Shown here one piece after another: positions 27,394-36,035 of a stretch of DNA of 64,000 bases. The stretch lies in assembly GCA_947168565.1 (NCBI GenBank), contig CAMVMM010000005.1, positions 1-64,000 on the forward strand, read 5' to 3'. This DNA is from an uncultured Clostridia bacterium (GTDB taxonomy: Bacteria; Bacillota; Clostridia; Christensenellales; CAG-138). The notes beneath the pieces were generated by a model. It did not search any database, was not told the origin of the DNA, and worked only from the letters and a program-made list of their open reading frames with translations. The first letter of the stretch is position 1. Each line of letters opens with the position of its first letter. Position numbers and translations under genes: made by a program.

Positions 27394-28659
27394 TTACATG
27401 ATGTTGCCGTGCTTGGTAACGGTGATGGTGGTATTGGGCATATCGCCGATATCGTTGGACACCTTGATCTCGCCCTTGAACATCTTGTTCACAAGCTCCT
27501 TGTAGTTCTCCTGAGTGAACGCGCCGTCCTTCCACTGGGTGGACTTCATCGGGAGCTGAACGTAGTTCAGCTCGGGATCGTCGCCGGAAACGAGGCCGAG
27601 GTTATCGTACTTGCCGCCGAACTTGCTCCAGGCGTTGTTTTTGATGGTTTCGTTAAGAACGTTTTTAACGGTTGCGCCAAGGCCCTTCATAGCGGAGGTA
27701 ACGGTCATGTCGTCCACCTTGGAGAGGGTCTTGATAATGGCGGACTGATCGACGTCAACGCCGATGACCTTCGCGTTCTTCTTGCCTGCGGCCGCAACAG
27801 CGGAGGTGTAGATACCGCCGCCGCATGCGAACACGACCTCAACGCCCTTGGTCTGATACCAGGTATCCATAACGGCGGTGATGGCGGGATCGCCGGCAAA
27901 CGTATTGCCGTATACGTATTCAACGGAAACCTGATCGGCAATGCCCATTTCAACCGCAGCGGCGTCGCAGCCCTGCACGAAGCCGTAGCCATAGCGGATA
28001 ACCGCGGGAACGGCCATACCGCCGAGGAAGCCGAGGTGCTTATAGCCAAGCTTTACGGCAGCGTAGCCCGCCATATAGCCGCAGAGCTCCTCCTGATAAA
28101 CGGCGCAGTAAACGTTGCTGCCGACGTGGGGCTCCTTGCTTGCGTCGATAAGGTCGGTGCGCTCGTTTTTTTCATCGTGGTTGTAGAAGCAATCCTCAAC
28201 ATCCCACTGGGAAACGTCCAGCGCCACGAACTTAACGTCCTTGTATTCGGGCTTGTCCTGCACGGCATAGATGGTGCCTGCGAACGCGAAGCCGGGCATA
28301 ACGATGATGTTGTAGCCGGCGTCGATGGCTTCTTCAACCTTGTTGACGCGCTCGGCGGTGGAGTCGCCCGCGGGCTTGTAGTACTGGAAGGGAATGCTGT
28401 TTGCTTCGCAGTATTCCTTGCAGGCCTCGTAGGTGGTCTGGTTGAAGGATTCGTCGGTAATGTCGCCGTAGTCGGTGATCATCGCCACCTTGAAGGTGCT
28501 TTCGGTTTTGCCTTCGTCTTTGCCGCTGTTGCCGCTGTTGCCACTGTTGCCGCTGTTGCCGCTGTTGCCGCTGTTGCCGTCATTGCCTGAGGTTTGGCAG
28601 GCTGCAAGCATGGGCACGATCATCAGCGCGGCAAGAATGATTGCCAGGATCTTTTTCAT
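27394..28659 (-). CDS. BMP-family ABC substrate-binding lipoprotein
   Basis: About 421 residues. Signal peptide with lipobox MLAAC, a flexible linker of (NSG)n repeats, then the BMP/PnrA-like domain (MITDYGDITDESFNQ, IIVMPGFAFAGTIY, GFLGGMAVPAVIRYGYGF, VVFACGGGIY, VIGVDVDQSA). BMP proteins bind purine nucleosides or similar ligands for ABC importers. No permease or ATPase genes lie beside it, so its partners must be elsewhere. GGAGG fits the ATG at 28659 (8 bases) better than the ATG at 28665. Placed after the glutamate operon, it could also serve a different ligand. Confidence 0.88.
   Translation of the reverse strand: MKKILAIILAALMIVPMLAACQTSGNDGNSGNSGNSGNSGNSGNSGKDEGKTESTFKVAMITDYGDITDESFNQTTYEACKEYCEANSIPFQYYKPAGDSTAERVNKVEEAIDAGYNIIVMPGFAFAGTIYAVQDKPEYKDVKFVALDVSQWDVEDCFYNHDEKNERTDLIDASKEPHVGSNVYCAVYQEELCGYMAGYAAVKLGYKHLGFLGGMAVPAVIRYGYGFVQGCDAAAVEMGIADQVSVEYVYGNTFAGDPAITAVMDTWYQTKGVEVVFACGGGIYTSAVAAAGKKNAKVIGVDVDQSAIIKTLSKVDDMTVTSAMKGLGATVKNVLNETIKNNAWSKFGGKYDNLGLVSGDDPELNYVQLPMKSTQWKDGAFTQENYKELVNKMFKGEIKVSNDIGDMPNTTITVTKHGNIM
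28515..28590 (-). repeat. 9-bp microsatellite encoding the NSG linker
   Basis: Tandem copies of a 9-base unit (GCCGCTGTT with small variants on the plus strand) encode Asn-Ser-Gly repeats directly after the lipobox. This type of array can change in length by slippage. Confidence 0.85.
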
Positions 28660-28710
28660 TTTCATATCCTCCGTAGTTTTGTTTGCGCGGCTCTGCCCCG
28701 CAACGGGTAG

Positions 28711-28719
28711 ATTATAGCA
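28711..28719 (-). promoter_or_regulatory. Extended -10 promoter of the BMP gene
   Basis: TGCTATAAT on the minus strand (TATAAT at 28716-28711) with the TGn extension. The -35 position shows only a weak match. Confidence 0.5.
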
Positions 28720-28731
28720 CATTCCGAGCAT

Positions 28732-29079
28732 AAATGGAAGTATAATAAAGCTTCAGCAATCGGACCGCCTGAAGCTCCCAACCCGTTGATGTGCCGATAA
28801 ACCTTGAGTATTTCGGCAATATGTTCGGCAGAATAGATAAAATATTATTGCTTTTTCGCTCGCAGCTAAAGCGAAAAAACGCGGAATATGGCCGATATCG
28901 CTCCATAAAACAAATCAAAGGCTTATTGGGGGAGCAAAAAGAGCGTGCATCGAAACGCCCTGATCTGTTAAAAAAACTGCCGGGCTCAGCCGCAAAAAGG
29001 CTTGAAAAAAGAGGAAGCATGGTATAAAATAAAATAGGAAAATTTCGGGCAATGCGCCTGCGTAAAGGAGGAAGGGGAG
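28732..29079. other. Intergenic region between divergent genes
   Basis: It holds an inverted repeat GCTTCAG...CTGAAGC near 28750-28775 without a T-run. A 78-codon plus-strand frame at 28791-29027 has no clear start site and a basic, unrecognised product, so I do not call it. A strong AGGAGGAAGGGGAG site begins the next gene. Confidence 0.45.
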
Positions 29080-30018
29080 TTGTACGGCTATGTTCGGCCC
29101 AATATTCCCGAATTGAAGGTTCGGGAAAAGCTCAGATACGATGCGTGGTACTGCGGGCTTTGCAGAAGCATCGGCAAAAGGTATTCGCTCACCTCAAGGC
29201 TTGTGCTGAGCTATGATTCCGCTTTCCTTGCCATGCTCGTTTCGGACGTGTGCGGCTTTGATTCCGTTTGCGAAAAGCATACCTGCCCGATCCGTCCGAT
29301 AGGTGCCAAAAAGGTGATGGTCAAAACCGAAAACCCCGCGCTGGACTTCGCCGCGGACGTGTGCGTGATCCTTGCCGAATTCAAGCTGAAGGACGACGTG
29401 GCGGACGGCAAAAGGCTGCGCGGCGCCGCGCGGCTGCCGCTCCTTCGCGCCTTCAGGAAGGCAAAAGCGAACGCACCGGAGCTGCATGATGCCGTGCAAA
29501 AGGGCATAGAAAGGCTTTCCGCCATAGAAAAGGCGCGCGCCCCCTCGCTCGATCTTGCGGCGAATGCGTTCGGAGAGCTGATGCGCGATATGCTGCTTTT
29601 GGCTCCTCTTCCGCAAAGCAGCGAGCAGGAGCGGGCGAAAACGCGCACTGTGCTTGGCGAGATCGGCTATTGGCTCGGCAGAACCATCTATTTTATGGAT
29701 GCCTGGGACGACCGCGCGGAGGATGAGAAGCGCAAAACCTACAACCCGTTCATTCTTTCGGGAGCCACGGAGGAGGACGCGGAGTTTGCGGTGAACTACT
29801 CCATAAATTCGCTCATCTCCGCATACGATCTTCTTGAGCGAACGCATAAAACGGGGATGGACGGCGCGATAGAGGACAACGTGTTTTATATCGGCCTTTT
29901 CGGTATGTGGGACAGCGTTAAATCCGGAAAAACGGAGCGCGCAAAGCGTTTTAAGAGGAACGGCGGCGCGAATATCGATATTATAAACGAAAAAGAAAGG
30001 GTGGAGGGCAATAAATGA
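29080..30018 (+). CDS. DUF5685-family protein
   Basis: 312 residues beginning YGYVRPNIPELKVRE and YDAWYCGLCRSIGKRY, the hallmark start of DUF5685 proteins. A few conserved Cys (YCGLC, KHTCPIRP) could bind metal. The rest is alpha-helical, with FMDAWDDRAEDEKR resembling the Asp-rich motifs of helical isoprenoid or coenzyme enzymes, though that likeness is weak. The TTG start is chosen because GGAGGAAGGGGAG ends just before it. The stop overlaps the DnaJ-protein start (ATGA), indicating co-translation. Function unknown; pairing with a J-protein suggests a folding or assembly partnership. Confidence 0.75.
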   Translation: MYGYVRPNIPELKVREKLRYDAWYCGLCRSIGKRYSLTSRLVLSYDSAFLAMLVSDVCGFDSVCEKHTCPIRPIGAKKVMVKTENPALDFAADVCVILAEFKLKDDVADGKRLRGAARLPLLRAFRKAKANAPELHDAVQKGIERLSAIEKARAPSLDLAANAFGELMRDMLLLAPLPQSSEQERAKTRTVLGEIGYWLGRTIYFMDAWDDRAEDEKRKTYNPFILSGATEEDAEFAVNYSINSLISAYDLLERTHKTGMDGAIEDNVFYIGLFGMWDSVKSGKTERAKRFKRNGGANIDIINEKERVEGNK

Positions 30019-30689
30019 ACCCCTATCAGGTGCTTGGAGTCAGCGAAAACGCGACCGATGAGCAGGTTCGCGCCGCGTATTTGCAGCTTGTGAAAAAATA
30101 TCATCCGGATAAGTATCAGGATAATCCCTTAAAGGAGCTTGCCGGCGAGAAGCTTAAGCAGATAAACGAGGCATACGATATCATCACAAAGCAGCGTCAG
30201 AGCGGCTCGTATTCGGGCAGCTCGTCCTATTCCGGAAGCTCGTCATACTCGGGAAATTCGTCCTACTCCGGCGGCTCGTCGTATTCGGGAGAATCCGCCG
30301 CCGAGTTTGCGCGTGTGCGCGAATTGCTCAATAATCACGCCGTGCAGCAGGCAAGAAACGTGCTGAACAATATGCAAAACCGCAACGCGGAGTGGAATTA
30401 TCTATACGGCATCACGCTTTTCCGCTCCGGCGAATACTCCGCCGCAAGGAATTACCTTGAAACGGCGGTGAAGATGGATCCCAATAATCCGGAGTACCGC
30501 AACGCCTATCAAACCACCTTCGCGCGGGGCACGAGGAGCTATCACACCTATAACCGTGCGAACGACGGCTCCGACTCATACGGCAGCGGCTGCGGCTCTA
30601 ATATGTGTACCACCCTTATCTGCGCGGACTGCTGCTGCGAATGCTTCGGCGGCAATCTGATACCATGCTGCGGCTTCAGAACCGTCTGA
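30015..30689 (+). CDS. DnaJ-domain protein with Ser/Tyr-rich repeats and Cys-rich tail
   Basis: 224 residues. An N-terminal J domain (about 2-65) holds the HPDKYQ motif needed to stimulate DnaK. A low-complexity (SYSGSS)n linker follows at about 70-95, then a TPR-like pair (about 100-160; AEWNYLYGITLFRSGEYSAARNYL region). A cysteine-rich tail carries about nine Cys (CGSNMCTTLICADCCCEC and later). It is not a canonical DnaJ since the usual zinc repeats are absent. It is coupled to the DUF5685 gene. Confidence 0.85.
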   Translation: MNPYQVLGVSENATDEQVRAAYLQLVKKYHPDKYQDNPLKELAGEKLKQINEAYDIITKQRQSGSYSGSSSYSGSSSYSGNSSYSGGSSYSGESAAEFARVRELLNNHAVQQARNVLNNMQNRNAEWNYLYGITLFRSGEYSAARNYLETAVKMDPNNPEYRNAYQTTFARGTRSYHTYNRANDGSDSYGSGCGSNMCTTLICADCCCECFGGNLIPCCGFRTV

Positions 30690-30711
30690 TACGCGCGGGA
30701 GTGGGGTATTA

Positions 30712-31257
30712 TTGAAAATGAAAAAGCTTTCCGCAACTGCAAGGCTCACCCTGGGCGCGATGGCGGCGGCGCTGGGCGTGCTTTTCATGTATGCCGCGTC
30801 GATCCTTCCGAGCGGCAAGCTGGTGCTGCTGTTCCTTGCCTCCGTGGTGATCTGGATACCGCTCAATGAGCGCGGCGGCATCCCTTACGCCGTCGCCTGC
30901 TATCTTGCCACGGCGCTTTTGACGCTGCTGCTCGTGCCAAACAAGCTCTATGCGCTCGCCTACGCGCTTTTCTTCGGGCTGTACGGCTTCATCAAGCTGG
31001 GGGTGGACGGAGCGGTGCGTGACCGCTTCATCGCCTTCGTGCTGAAAATGCTTATTATGAACCTGCTTGCCGCCGCCTTCATTTGGCTGGGCGGGCTTAT
31101 TATGAAGCAGGATCTGTTTTCCATGCTGCCGGAGTATCCGCTGTATATAGTGATACCCGTGCTTGAGGCGGCGTTCGTCGCCTTCGAGCTTTTATACACC
31201 TTTGCAATAAGCTTTTTTGACGGCAGATTGAGGGATCGCATAACCCCAAAGCGCTGA
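30712..31257 (+). CDS. Conserved integral membrane protein
   Basis: About 181 residues with five or six hydrophobic spans covering most of its length. An internal Lys/Arg-bounded loop contains MKQDLFSMLPEYPLY. The topology resembles small ECF-type or DUF-type membrane proteins, but no signature is certain. Start: TTG 30712 or ATG 30718; GGAGTGGGG lies just upstream of both. It follows the DnaJ gene by 22 bases and is likely in the same operon. Confidence 0.65.
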   Translation: MKMKKLSATARLTLGAMAAALGVLFMYAASILPSGKLVLLFLASVVIWIPLNERGGIPYAVACYLATALLTLLLVPNKLYALAYALFFGLYGFIKLGVDGAVRDRFIAFVLKMLIMNLLAAAFIWLGGLIMKQDLFSMLPEYPLYIVIPVLEAAFVAFELLYTFAISFFDGRLRDRITPKR

Positions 31258-31306
31258 AAAAACGCGTGATCCGAATAAAACGCGAATAAAACGCGAATAT
31301 AACGCG

Positions 31307-31344
31307 AATGCCGCCGGCGGACAGCTCCCGCTCGGCGGCATTTT
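31307..31344 (+). terminator. Terminator after the DUF5685-DnaJ operon
   Basis: AATGCCGCC (31307-31315) pairs with GGCGGCATT (31334-31342), then TTT. The T-run is short. Just upstream are three imperfect copies of ATAAAACGCGA. Confidence 0.6.
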
Positions 31345-31367
31345 GGTTATTCGGTTTTGCGAAAGGC

Positions 31368-31709
31368 TTATCCCAGCCTTGGCTCAATGAGCGGATCCGC
31401 CCAGTCTATGCTGCCGCCAAGCTCATCGGCAAGCTCGTTCGCATGCTCCTCAAGCGCGGAAAGAAACTCCGCCTCGCGCTTTTTGGAGCGGCGGCCCTTC
31501 GTCTGATAGATGATCTTTGAGGCCTCGGCGTCGTAGGAAATGCCGAAATCGTCCTCCGTTTCATGGGGGAAGAACGAAACCGAAACGAAGTAGGTTATCT
31601 GCCCCGCGTCGCTCTCGGCGGTAAGACGAACGGCTGCGGCGCGCCTTTCAACGCCGTTGTAAACGCAGCTTGCGCCGAAATAGCAAAGGTAAACGTCTAT
31701 CGTTTTCAT
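31368..31709 (-). CDS. Small conserved hypothetical protein
   Basis: 113 residues, mixed alpha/beta, no signal or membrane segment. Possible features are a Cys pair near the N-terminus (YLCYFGASC) and an acidic helix at the C-terminus. GGAGGATA precedes the ATG. It is 34 bases from the small sodium-pump-associated gene on the same strand. No function is recognised. Confidence 0.6.
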   Translation of the reverse strand: MKTIDVYLCYFGASCVYNGVERRAAAVRLTAESDAGQITYFVSVSFFPHETEDDFGISYDAEASKIIYQTKGRRSKKREAEFLSALEEHANELADELGGSIDWADPLIEPRLG

Positions 31710-31743
31710 AAAATATCCTCCGTGCGCCTGAGGTCGGGAGTGG

Positions 31744-31959
31744 CTATTCTCTGCCGTTTTCGTTTCCGGTTCCGCTTTCTTTTTCGCTCTTTTTCCTGCT
31801 GTATTTATTAAGCACGAAAACGATAAGAATAAGTATCGCGGTCACAAGGAATATGGTAAGCATGCCCCTTGCCATTATCTTGAGCGAATCGACGAATTGA
31901 AAATTCTCTATATCGGGCGTGAGTATGCCGCCTGAAAGCAGGTTTTTAATGGAGATCAT
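31744..31959 (-). CDS. Small single-span membrane protein next to OadB
   Basis: 71 residues: a short N-terminal soluble part, one membrane span (LTIFLVTAILILIVFVLN, about 33-51) and a charged tail of Lys, Glu and Asn. GGGAGG lies 7 bases before the ATG. It follows the sodium-pump beta subunit by 18 bases. Gamma subunits of such decarboxylases are small one-span proteins, so an OadG-like role is reasonable, but it is shorter than usual and lacks a clear zinc-binding tail. Confidence 0.55.
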   Translation of the reverse strand: MISIKNLLSGGILTPDIENFQFVDSLKIMARGMLTIFLVTAILILIVFVLNKYSRKKSEKESGTGNENGRE

Positions 31960-31977
31960 AATTCTATCCTCCCGTTA

Positions 31978-33108
31978 TCAAAGGAAAGCCTTGAAAAGGC
32001 TCAGGATAAGACCGCCCGCCACAACGGAAGCGATCTGACCCGAAACGTTCGCGCCGATGGAGTGCATGAGCAGGAAGTTTTGATTATCCTCCTCAAGACC
32101 CATCTTATGCACAACGCGCGCACTCATGGGGAACGCGGAAATGCCCGCCGCGCCGATCATGGGGTTGACCTTCTTCTTTGCAAAAAGGTTTATGAATTTG
32201 GCGAAGAACACGCCGCCCACGGTGTCGAACACAAACGCCACAAGGCCAAGGCCGAGCACGATGAGCGTTTGCACCTGAAGAAAGCTCTCCGCCCTCATGG
32301 TGTATGAAATGGAGATGCCAAGGAAGATGGTGATAAGGTTCGCAAGCACCTTCTGCGCGGTTTCGGAAAGTGAATTCAGCACGCCGCACTCCCTTATAAG
32401 GTTGCCGAACATAAGGCAGCCGATGAGGGGCAGGCCGTCCGGCGCAACGAAGCCCACCACGGCGGTTATCACGATGGGGAAGAGGATGCGCGTGAACTTG
32501 CTCACGTCCTGCTGCTTGTACTCCATGCGGATAAGGCGCTCTTTTTTGGTGGTGATAAGCTTTATGACAGGGCGCTGAACTATCGGCACAAGCGCCATAT
32601 AGGAGTATGCCGCAACCACTATCGCGCCGAAAAGACCGGGATTGTTCACGCCGATCCCAAGCTCGTTTGCCACAACTATGCTCGTTGGGCCGTCCGCCGC
32701 ACCGATGATGGCGATGCTCGCCGCCTCCGTGGGCGCAAAGCCCAGCAGCGTTGCCATGGAAAGGGTGAAGAAAATGCCGAACTGCGCCGCCGCTCCGAAG
32801 AGCATGAGCTTGGGGTTGGTGAGAACGGGGCCGAAATCGATCATTGCACCGATGCCGATAAAGAGCACCAGCGGGAAAAATTCGTTTTCAATGCCGCTTC
32901 TGTAAAGCAGGTCGATGATATGCCCGGGATCGGCGATGGTAGAGCCCGGAAGGTTCACGAGGATGGCGCCGAAGCCGATGGGCAGAAGGAGGGTGGGCTC
33001 CATGTCCTTCTTGATGGCGAGGTAGATAAGCACTCCGCCGATTACCCACATAATCGCGTTCATCCAGTTGCCCTGGATGAACTGCCACGCAGTTTCAAGA
33101 ATACTCAT
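31978..33108 (-). CDS. Sodium-translocating decarboxylase beta subunit
   Basis: 376 residues with about nine membrane spans. It matches the OadB/GcdB/MmdB family through IGAADGPTSIVVANELG (the Na+-binding Asp), GFVAPDGLPLIGCLMFGNL and MIGAAGISAFPMSARVVHKMG. The subunit couples decarboxylation of carboxybiotin to Na+ export. The ATG at 33108 has GGAG a few bases upstream; the longer frame to 33138 lacks one. No alpha (carboxyltransferase) or biotin-carrier gene is nearby, so the substrate (oxaloacetate, glutaconyl-CoA or methylmalonyl-CoA) cannot be told here. Confidence 0.92.
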   Translation of the reverse strand: MSILETAWQFIQGNWMNAIMWVIGGVLIYLAIKKDMEPTLLLPIGFGAILVNLPGSTIADPGHIIDLLYRSGIENEFFPLVLFIGIGAMIDFGPVLTNPKLMLFGAAAQFGIFFTLSMATLLGFAPTEAASIAIIGAADGPTSIVVANELGIGVNNPGLFGAIVVAAYSYMALVPIVQRPVIKLITTKKERLIRMEYKQQDVSKFTRILFPIVITAVVGFVAPDGLPLIGCLMFGNLIRECGVLNSLSETAQKVLANLITIFLGISISYTMRAESFLQVQTLIVLGLGLVAFVFDTVGGVFFAKFINLFAKKKVNPMIGAAGISAFPMSARVVHKMGLEEDNQNFLLMHSIGANVSGQIASVVAGGLILSLFKAFL

Positions 33109-33171
33109 TTTTTCTCCGTGTGTTTTTTCTGCACTCATATTTCGGCAAAGCCGATACTGTGCATCCTATCT

Positions 33172-33200
33172 ATTATACTCAAATCCGCACGCGGTTGCAA
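33172..33200 (-). promoter_or_regulatory. Promoter of the decarboxylase beta gene
   Basis: Minus strand: -35 TTGCAA (33200-33195), 17-base spacer, -10 TATAAT (33177-33172). Confidence 0.65.
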
Positions 33201-33562
33201 GCTTTTTTCAGATATTATCGAGCTGTTTTTGACGGCCGTTTCATTCGCCTGCCGAGCTTGCTTGCGCGATCTGCGCTCTTTCGCATTCCGTTCGAAGCAA
33301 TTTGGTGAGCGATAAATAAGCTCTGCGCTGCTTGAATACGCAAGCGGCATGGATGGAGAAATGACGGAGAGAGGACTGATAATTGGTGAAAAAAGGGATA
33401 GCGGGAGGGGATAAGCCCGGAAAAGAAAACGGCTCCGCATTTTTCATTGACAGAAAGGCGATTATGGCTTATACTTTCACATAATGAATCGATGATGCGG
33501 CGCTTTTCTGCCGATCATGCGTGATTATTTTACTGCCGATGGCGGCAAAGGAGCGAAAGAAT
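33201..33562. other. Intergenic region, nothing recognised
   Basis: Short antisense and sense frames here have no ribosome-binding sites and no recognisable products. I see no hairpin with a T-run. Confidence 0.5.
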
Positions 33563-33985
33563 ATGATCCGCGAGAAGAGCTGCGGCGCGGTCGTTTACAC
33601 GGAGATAGACCGCGAGACCCATTATTTGATAGTGCGTATGCGCAAGGGGCATTTCGGCATGGCGAAGGGCCATGTTGAGGAGGGCGAAACCGAGGCGCAG
33701 ACCGCCGAGCGCGAGATACTTGAGGAAACGGGGCTGAGCGTGAAGGTGGACACCGATTTCAGGCGAAGCGTGATGTATCGCCCTTACGCGGGCTGCCTGA
33801 AGGACGTGATATTCTTCGTTGCGCATTCAAGCAGCACAAGGACCGTGCCCCAGCAGGAGGAGATAAGCTCCATCCGCTGGCTGAAATATGACGACGCAAT
33901 GAATATTCTGACCTATGAAAACGATAAAGAGGTGCTGAAGCACGCCCGCGACTATCTTTTAAGAACGGGGGCCATCCAAAAATGA
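33563..33985 (+). CDS. Nudix hydrolase (Ap4A hydrolase-like)
   Basis: 140 residues. The Nudix box reads GHVEEGETEAQTAEREILEE followed by TGL, matching GX5EX7REUXEEXGU. The N-terminal SCGAVVYTE and RMRKGHFGMAKGH resemble bis(5'-nucleosyl)-tetraphosphatases. Such enzymes hydrolyse nucleoside polyphosphates using Mg2+. AAAGGAGCGAAAGA precedes the ATG at 33563. The stop overlaps the radical SAM start (ATGA), so the two are co-translated. Confidence 0.9.
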   Translation: MIREKSCGAVVYTEIDRETHYLIVRMRKGHFGMAKGHVEEGETEAQTAEREILEETGLSVKVDTDFRRSVMYRPYAGCLKDVIFFVAHSSSTRTVPQQEEISSIRWLKYDDAMNILTYENDKEVLKHARDYLLRTGAIQK

Positions 33986-35013
33986 CGGCGGCGGAGCATA
34001 AGCCCGTTACGCGCTCCATAATGCTTCAAACGCTCTGCACGCCGTGCGCGAACTTTTGCCGCTACTGCCTGCTCTCGTGGAACGGGCGGGTTTCGGGCGC
34101 GGATTGGGATCGCAGCGCGGCGCTTGCAAAGCGCTTTTCCGAATGGATGAAAAAGAACCGACCGGAGCTTAAATTCGACTTTGCCTTCGGCTGCTCGATG
34201 GAGCATCCGAAGCTGATCGAGGCGGTGGATTTTTTAAACTCCATCGGCTCCGTTATGGGAAGGTTCCTTCAGCTTGACGGCATGCGTATGCGCACGGATC
34301 CCGAGCTGGACGCGCTTTTTTCTTCACTTTCGGCGCACGGTGTGGAGCACGTGGATTTCACCTTTTACGGCACCGAGGCGTATCACGACCGCTTTGCCGC
34401 CCGCCGGGGCGACCACGAGCTCATGCTGAGGAGCATCCGCTTTGCGCTCGCCGCCCACATAGCAGTTACGGCGGATATGCCGCTGACGGGTGAAAATATA
34501 GGGATGGCAAATTCCGTTGTGGATGAATTGCGGCGCCTTGGCTGCGGCGATATCCGCTTTCGCATCCCGCACGGCGAGGGCAGGGGAGCGCTGCTTGAGC
34601 CTGTGCGCCTGAAAATAAGCGAGTTTGAAGCGCTTGAAGCCGGTATCAGGCCGCTTTTGAACCGCGCCGTGTTCAAAACGGAGGGGGAATGGCTCGATAT
34701 GGCGCAGCGCGGCGAGCTCGCGCCCGAATCCAACCGAAGCCTGCTCATTTCGCTCACTCCGCAGAATATCGGTGAAATGGAGGCTATGCAGGTGGAGCGC
34801 ATCATTTCGGAGGCAGAGAGGCTGGATGAGGAATACTATGCCGCGTTTCCCGATTTTGCGGCGCTTGCCGAAACGTACGGCGATAAAAACGGCGAAAGGC
34901 TGTTTTCCCGCCGCGACCTGTTTCATTATTACAGAAAAAGCTATGCGCTTGAGCACGGCGTGAAGGTTTACGACGTTACGGACGAAACGCAAACGGGCAG
35001 CAGAAGGTACTGA
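33982..35013 (+). CDS. Radical SAM protein
   Basis: 343 residues. CANFCRYC near residue 23 gives the CX3CX2C cluster-binding motif, so it should bind a [4Fe-4S] cluster and S-adenosylmethionine. A further CTPC just before it adds one more Cys. The TIM-barrel follows, with FAFGCSMEHP and FRIPHGEGRG. It has no SPASM-type Cys cluster at the C-terminus. It overlaps the Nudix gene. The substrate is unknown. Confidence 0.82.
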   Translation: MTAAEHKPVTRSIMLQTLCTPCANFCRYCLLSWNGRVSGADWDRSAALAKRFSEWMKKNRPELKFDFAFGCSMEHPKLIEAVDFLNSIGSVMGRFLQLDGMRMRTDPELDALFSSLSAHGVEHVDFTFYGTEAYHDRFAARRGDHELMLRSIRFALAAHIAVTADMPLTGENIGMANSVVDELRRLGCGDIRFRIPHGEGRGALLEPVRLKISEFEALEAGIRPLLNRAVFKTEGEWLDMAQRGELAPESNRSLLISLTPQNIGEMEAMQVERIISEAERLDEEYYAAFPDFAALAETYGDKNGERLFSRRDLFHYYRKSYALEHGVKVYDVTDETQTGSRRY

Positions 35014-35127
35014 GAATTCATCTGAACAACCTTTTTCGGCGTTTTGGACAATATGAATAATAAAAAGAGCCGCATCCAAAGCTGCAAAAACCAAAGCTGC
35101 AAGGTCAAAACGCAAAGAATAAACCAA

Positions 35128-35155
35128 AAACCGACCCCGCCATGGAGTCGGTTTT
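35128..35155 (+). terminator. Terminator after the radical SAM gene
   Basis: AAACCGAC (35128-35135) pairs with GTCGGTTT (35147-35154), followed by TTC. A-rich bases before the stem suggest it also works on the minus strand for the MerR gene. Confidence 0.78.
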
Positions 35156-35215
35156 CAATATTATCCTGTCAAGGCTTCAGGCGTGGGGGGTGTATCGCTT
35201 TGCCCGTTCGGGGAA

Positions 35216-35980
35216 TCAGGCCTTTGCGCAAAGGGCGCGTATCGCTTCCGCCGCGTATTCCGCCGTGCCTTCGCCGCCCGCGCCGTCGATATTCGCCTTA
35301 AAGCGCGGATCGGAGCAATACGTTTGCGCAAGCCCCAAAAGGATTTCATCGGTGCAGGTGTAATAGTTCGCCGTGATATGCGCCTTCAGCCTGAGCGCGG
35401 CGTCCTGCGCGGCCGGCCCGTCTGCGGGCTCGCCAAAGCTTCGCAGCCTGCCAAGCTCTGCAAAAATCCGCATCAGCTCCTCGGCGGCGGCATTTCGCTC
35501 CGCATCGCCGCGCATTTTATCCCTTTGCTCAAATTCCGCGTATGCCGGGGTTTCGCCCCAGCGCCGCTTCGCTTCGGTGCGGAGGGCTTCCGCTTCGTCG
35601 TTGTTAAATGCTTTGAAATCCATAGTTTCTTCTCCTTTAATAATGCTGTCCGCAAGCTCAATAAGCTTTTCAAGCCTTTTGATCCTGCGCGAAAGATGAT
35701 CCTTTTGAATGATAAGCGCCGTCCTCTCATCAAAATTCGGAGAATCGATCGTGCGCTTGATATCCGCAAGCGGAAGCTCAAGCTCTCTGAAAAGCAGAAT
35801 TGTTCGAAGCCGCTTGAGAGATGCTTCATCATACCTGCGATAGCCGGATTCGGAAACGGACGCGGGCATAAGCAGCCCGATCGAATGATAGTGGTGCAGC
35901 GCACGAATGCTTATGCCGGTAAGCTCGCTGACCTGCTTAACGGTCAGCAGCTTTGGGCCATCGCCGCCGAAGCTCGTCAT
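35216..35980 (-). CDS. MerR-family regulator, TipA-like
   Basis: 254 residues. The N-terminal winged helix has TVKQVSELTGISIRALHHYHSIGLL and SGYRRYDEASLKRL, classic MerR. A coiled-coil dimer helix spans about 90-120. The C-terminal part (about 130-254) looks like a TipAS antibiotic-recognition domain (RWGETPAYAEFEQR). Such proteins sense peptide antibiotics or drugs and activate promoters with long spacers. The ATG at 35980 has GGGGGG upstream, and the promoter just before it has a 19-bp spacer. Confidence 0.88.
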   Translation of the reverse strand: MTSFGGDGPKLLTVKQVSELTGISIRALHHYHSIGLLMPASVSESGYRRYDEASLKRLRTILLFRELELPLADIKRTIDSPNFDERTALIIQKDHLSRRIKRLEKLIELADSIIKGEETMDFKAFNNDEAEALRTEAKRRWGETPAYAEFEQRDKMRGDAERNAAAEELMRIFAELGRLRSFGEPADGPAAQDAALRLKAHITANYYTCTDEILLGLAQTYCSDPRFKANIDGAGGEGTAEYAAEAIRALCAKA

Positions 35981-36004
35981 AGTCAATCCCCCCTTTCAAC
36001 TGAG

Positions 36005-36035
36005 ATTATAAACCATAACGCTGCGTGGGAGTCAA
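36005..36035 (-). promoter_or_regulatory. MerR-type promoter with 19-bp spacer
   Basis: Minus strand: -35 TTGACT (36035-36030), a 19-base spacer (36029-36011) and -10 TATAAT (36010-36005). Over-long spacers are the hallmark of MerR-activated promoters, so autoregulation is likely. Confidence 0.75.

Noticed and set aside
28791-29027. Small basic protein
   Set aside because: GTG start without a Shine-Dalgarno and no recognisable family.
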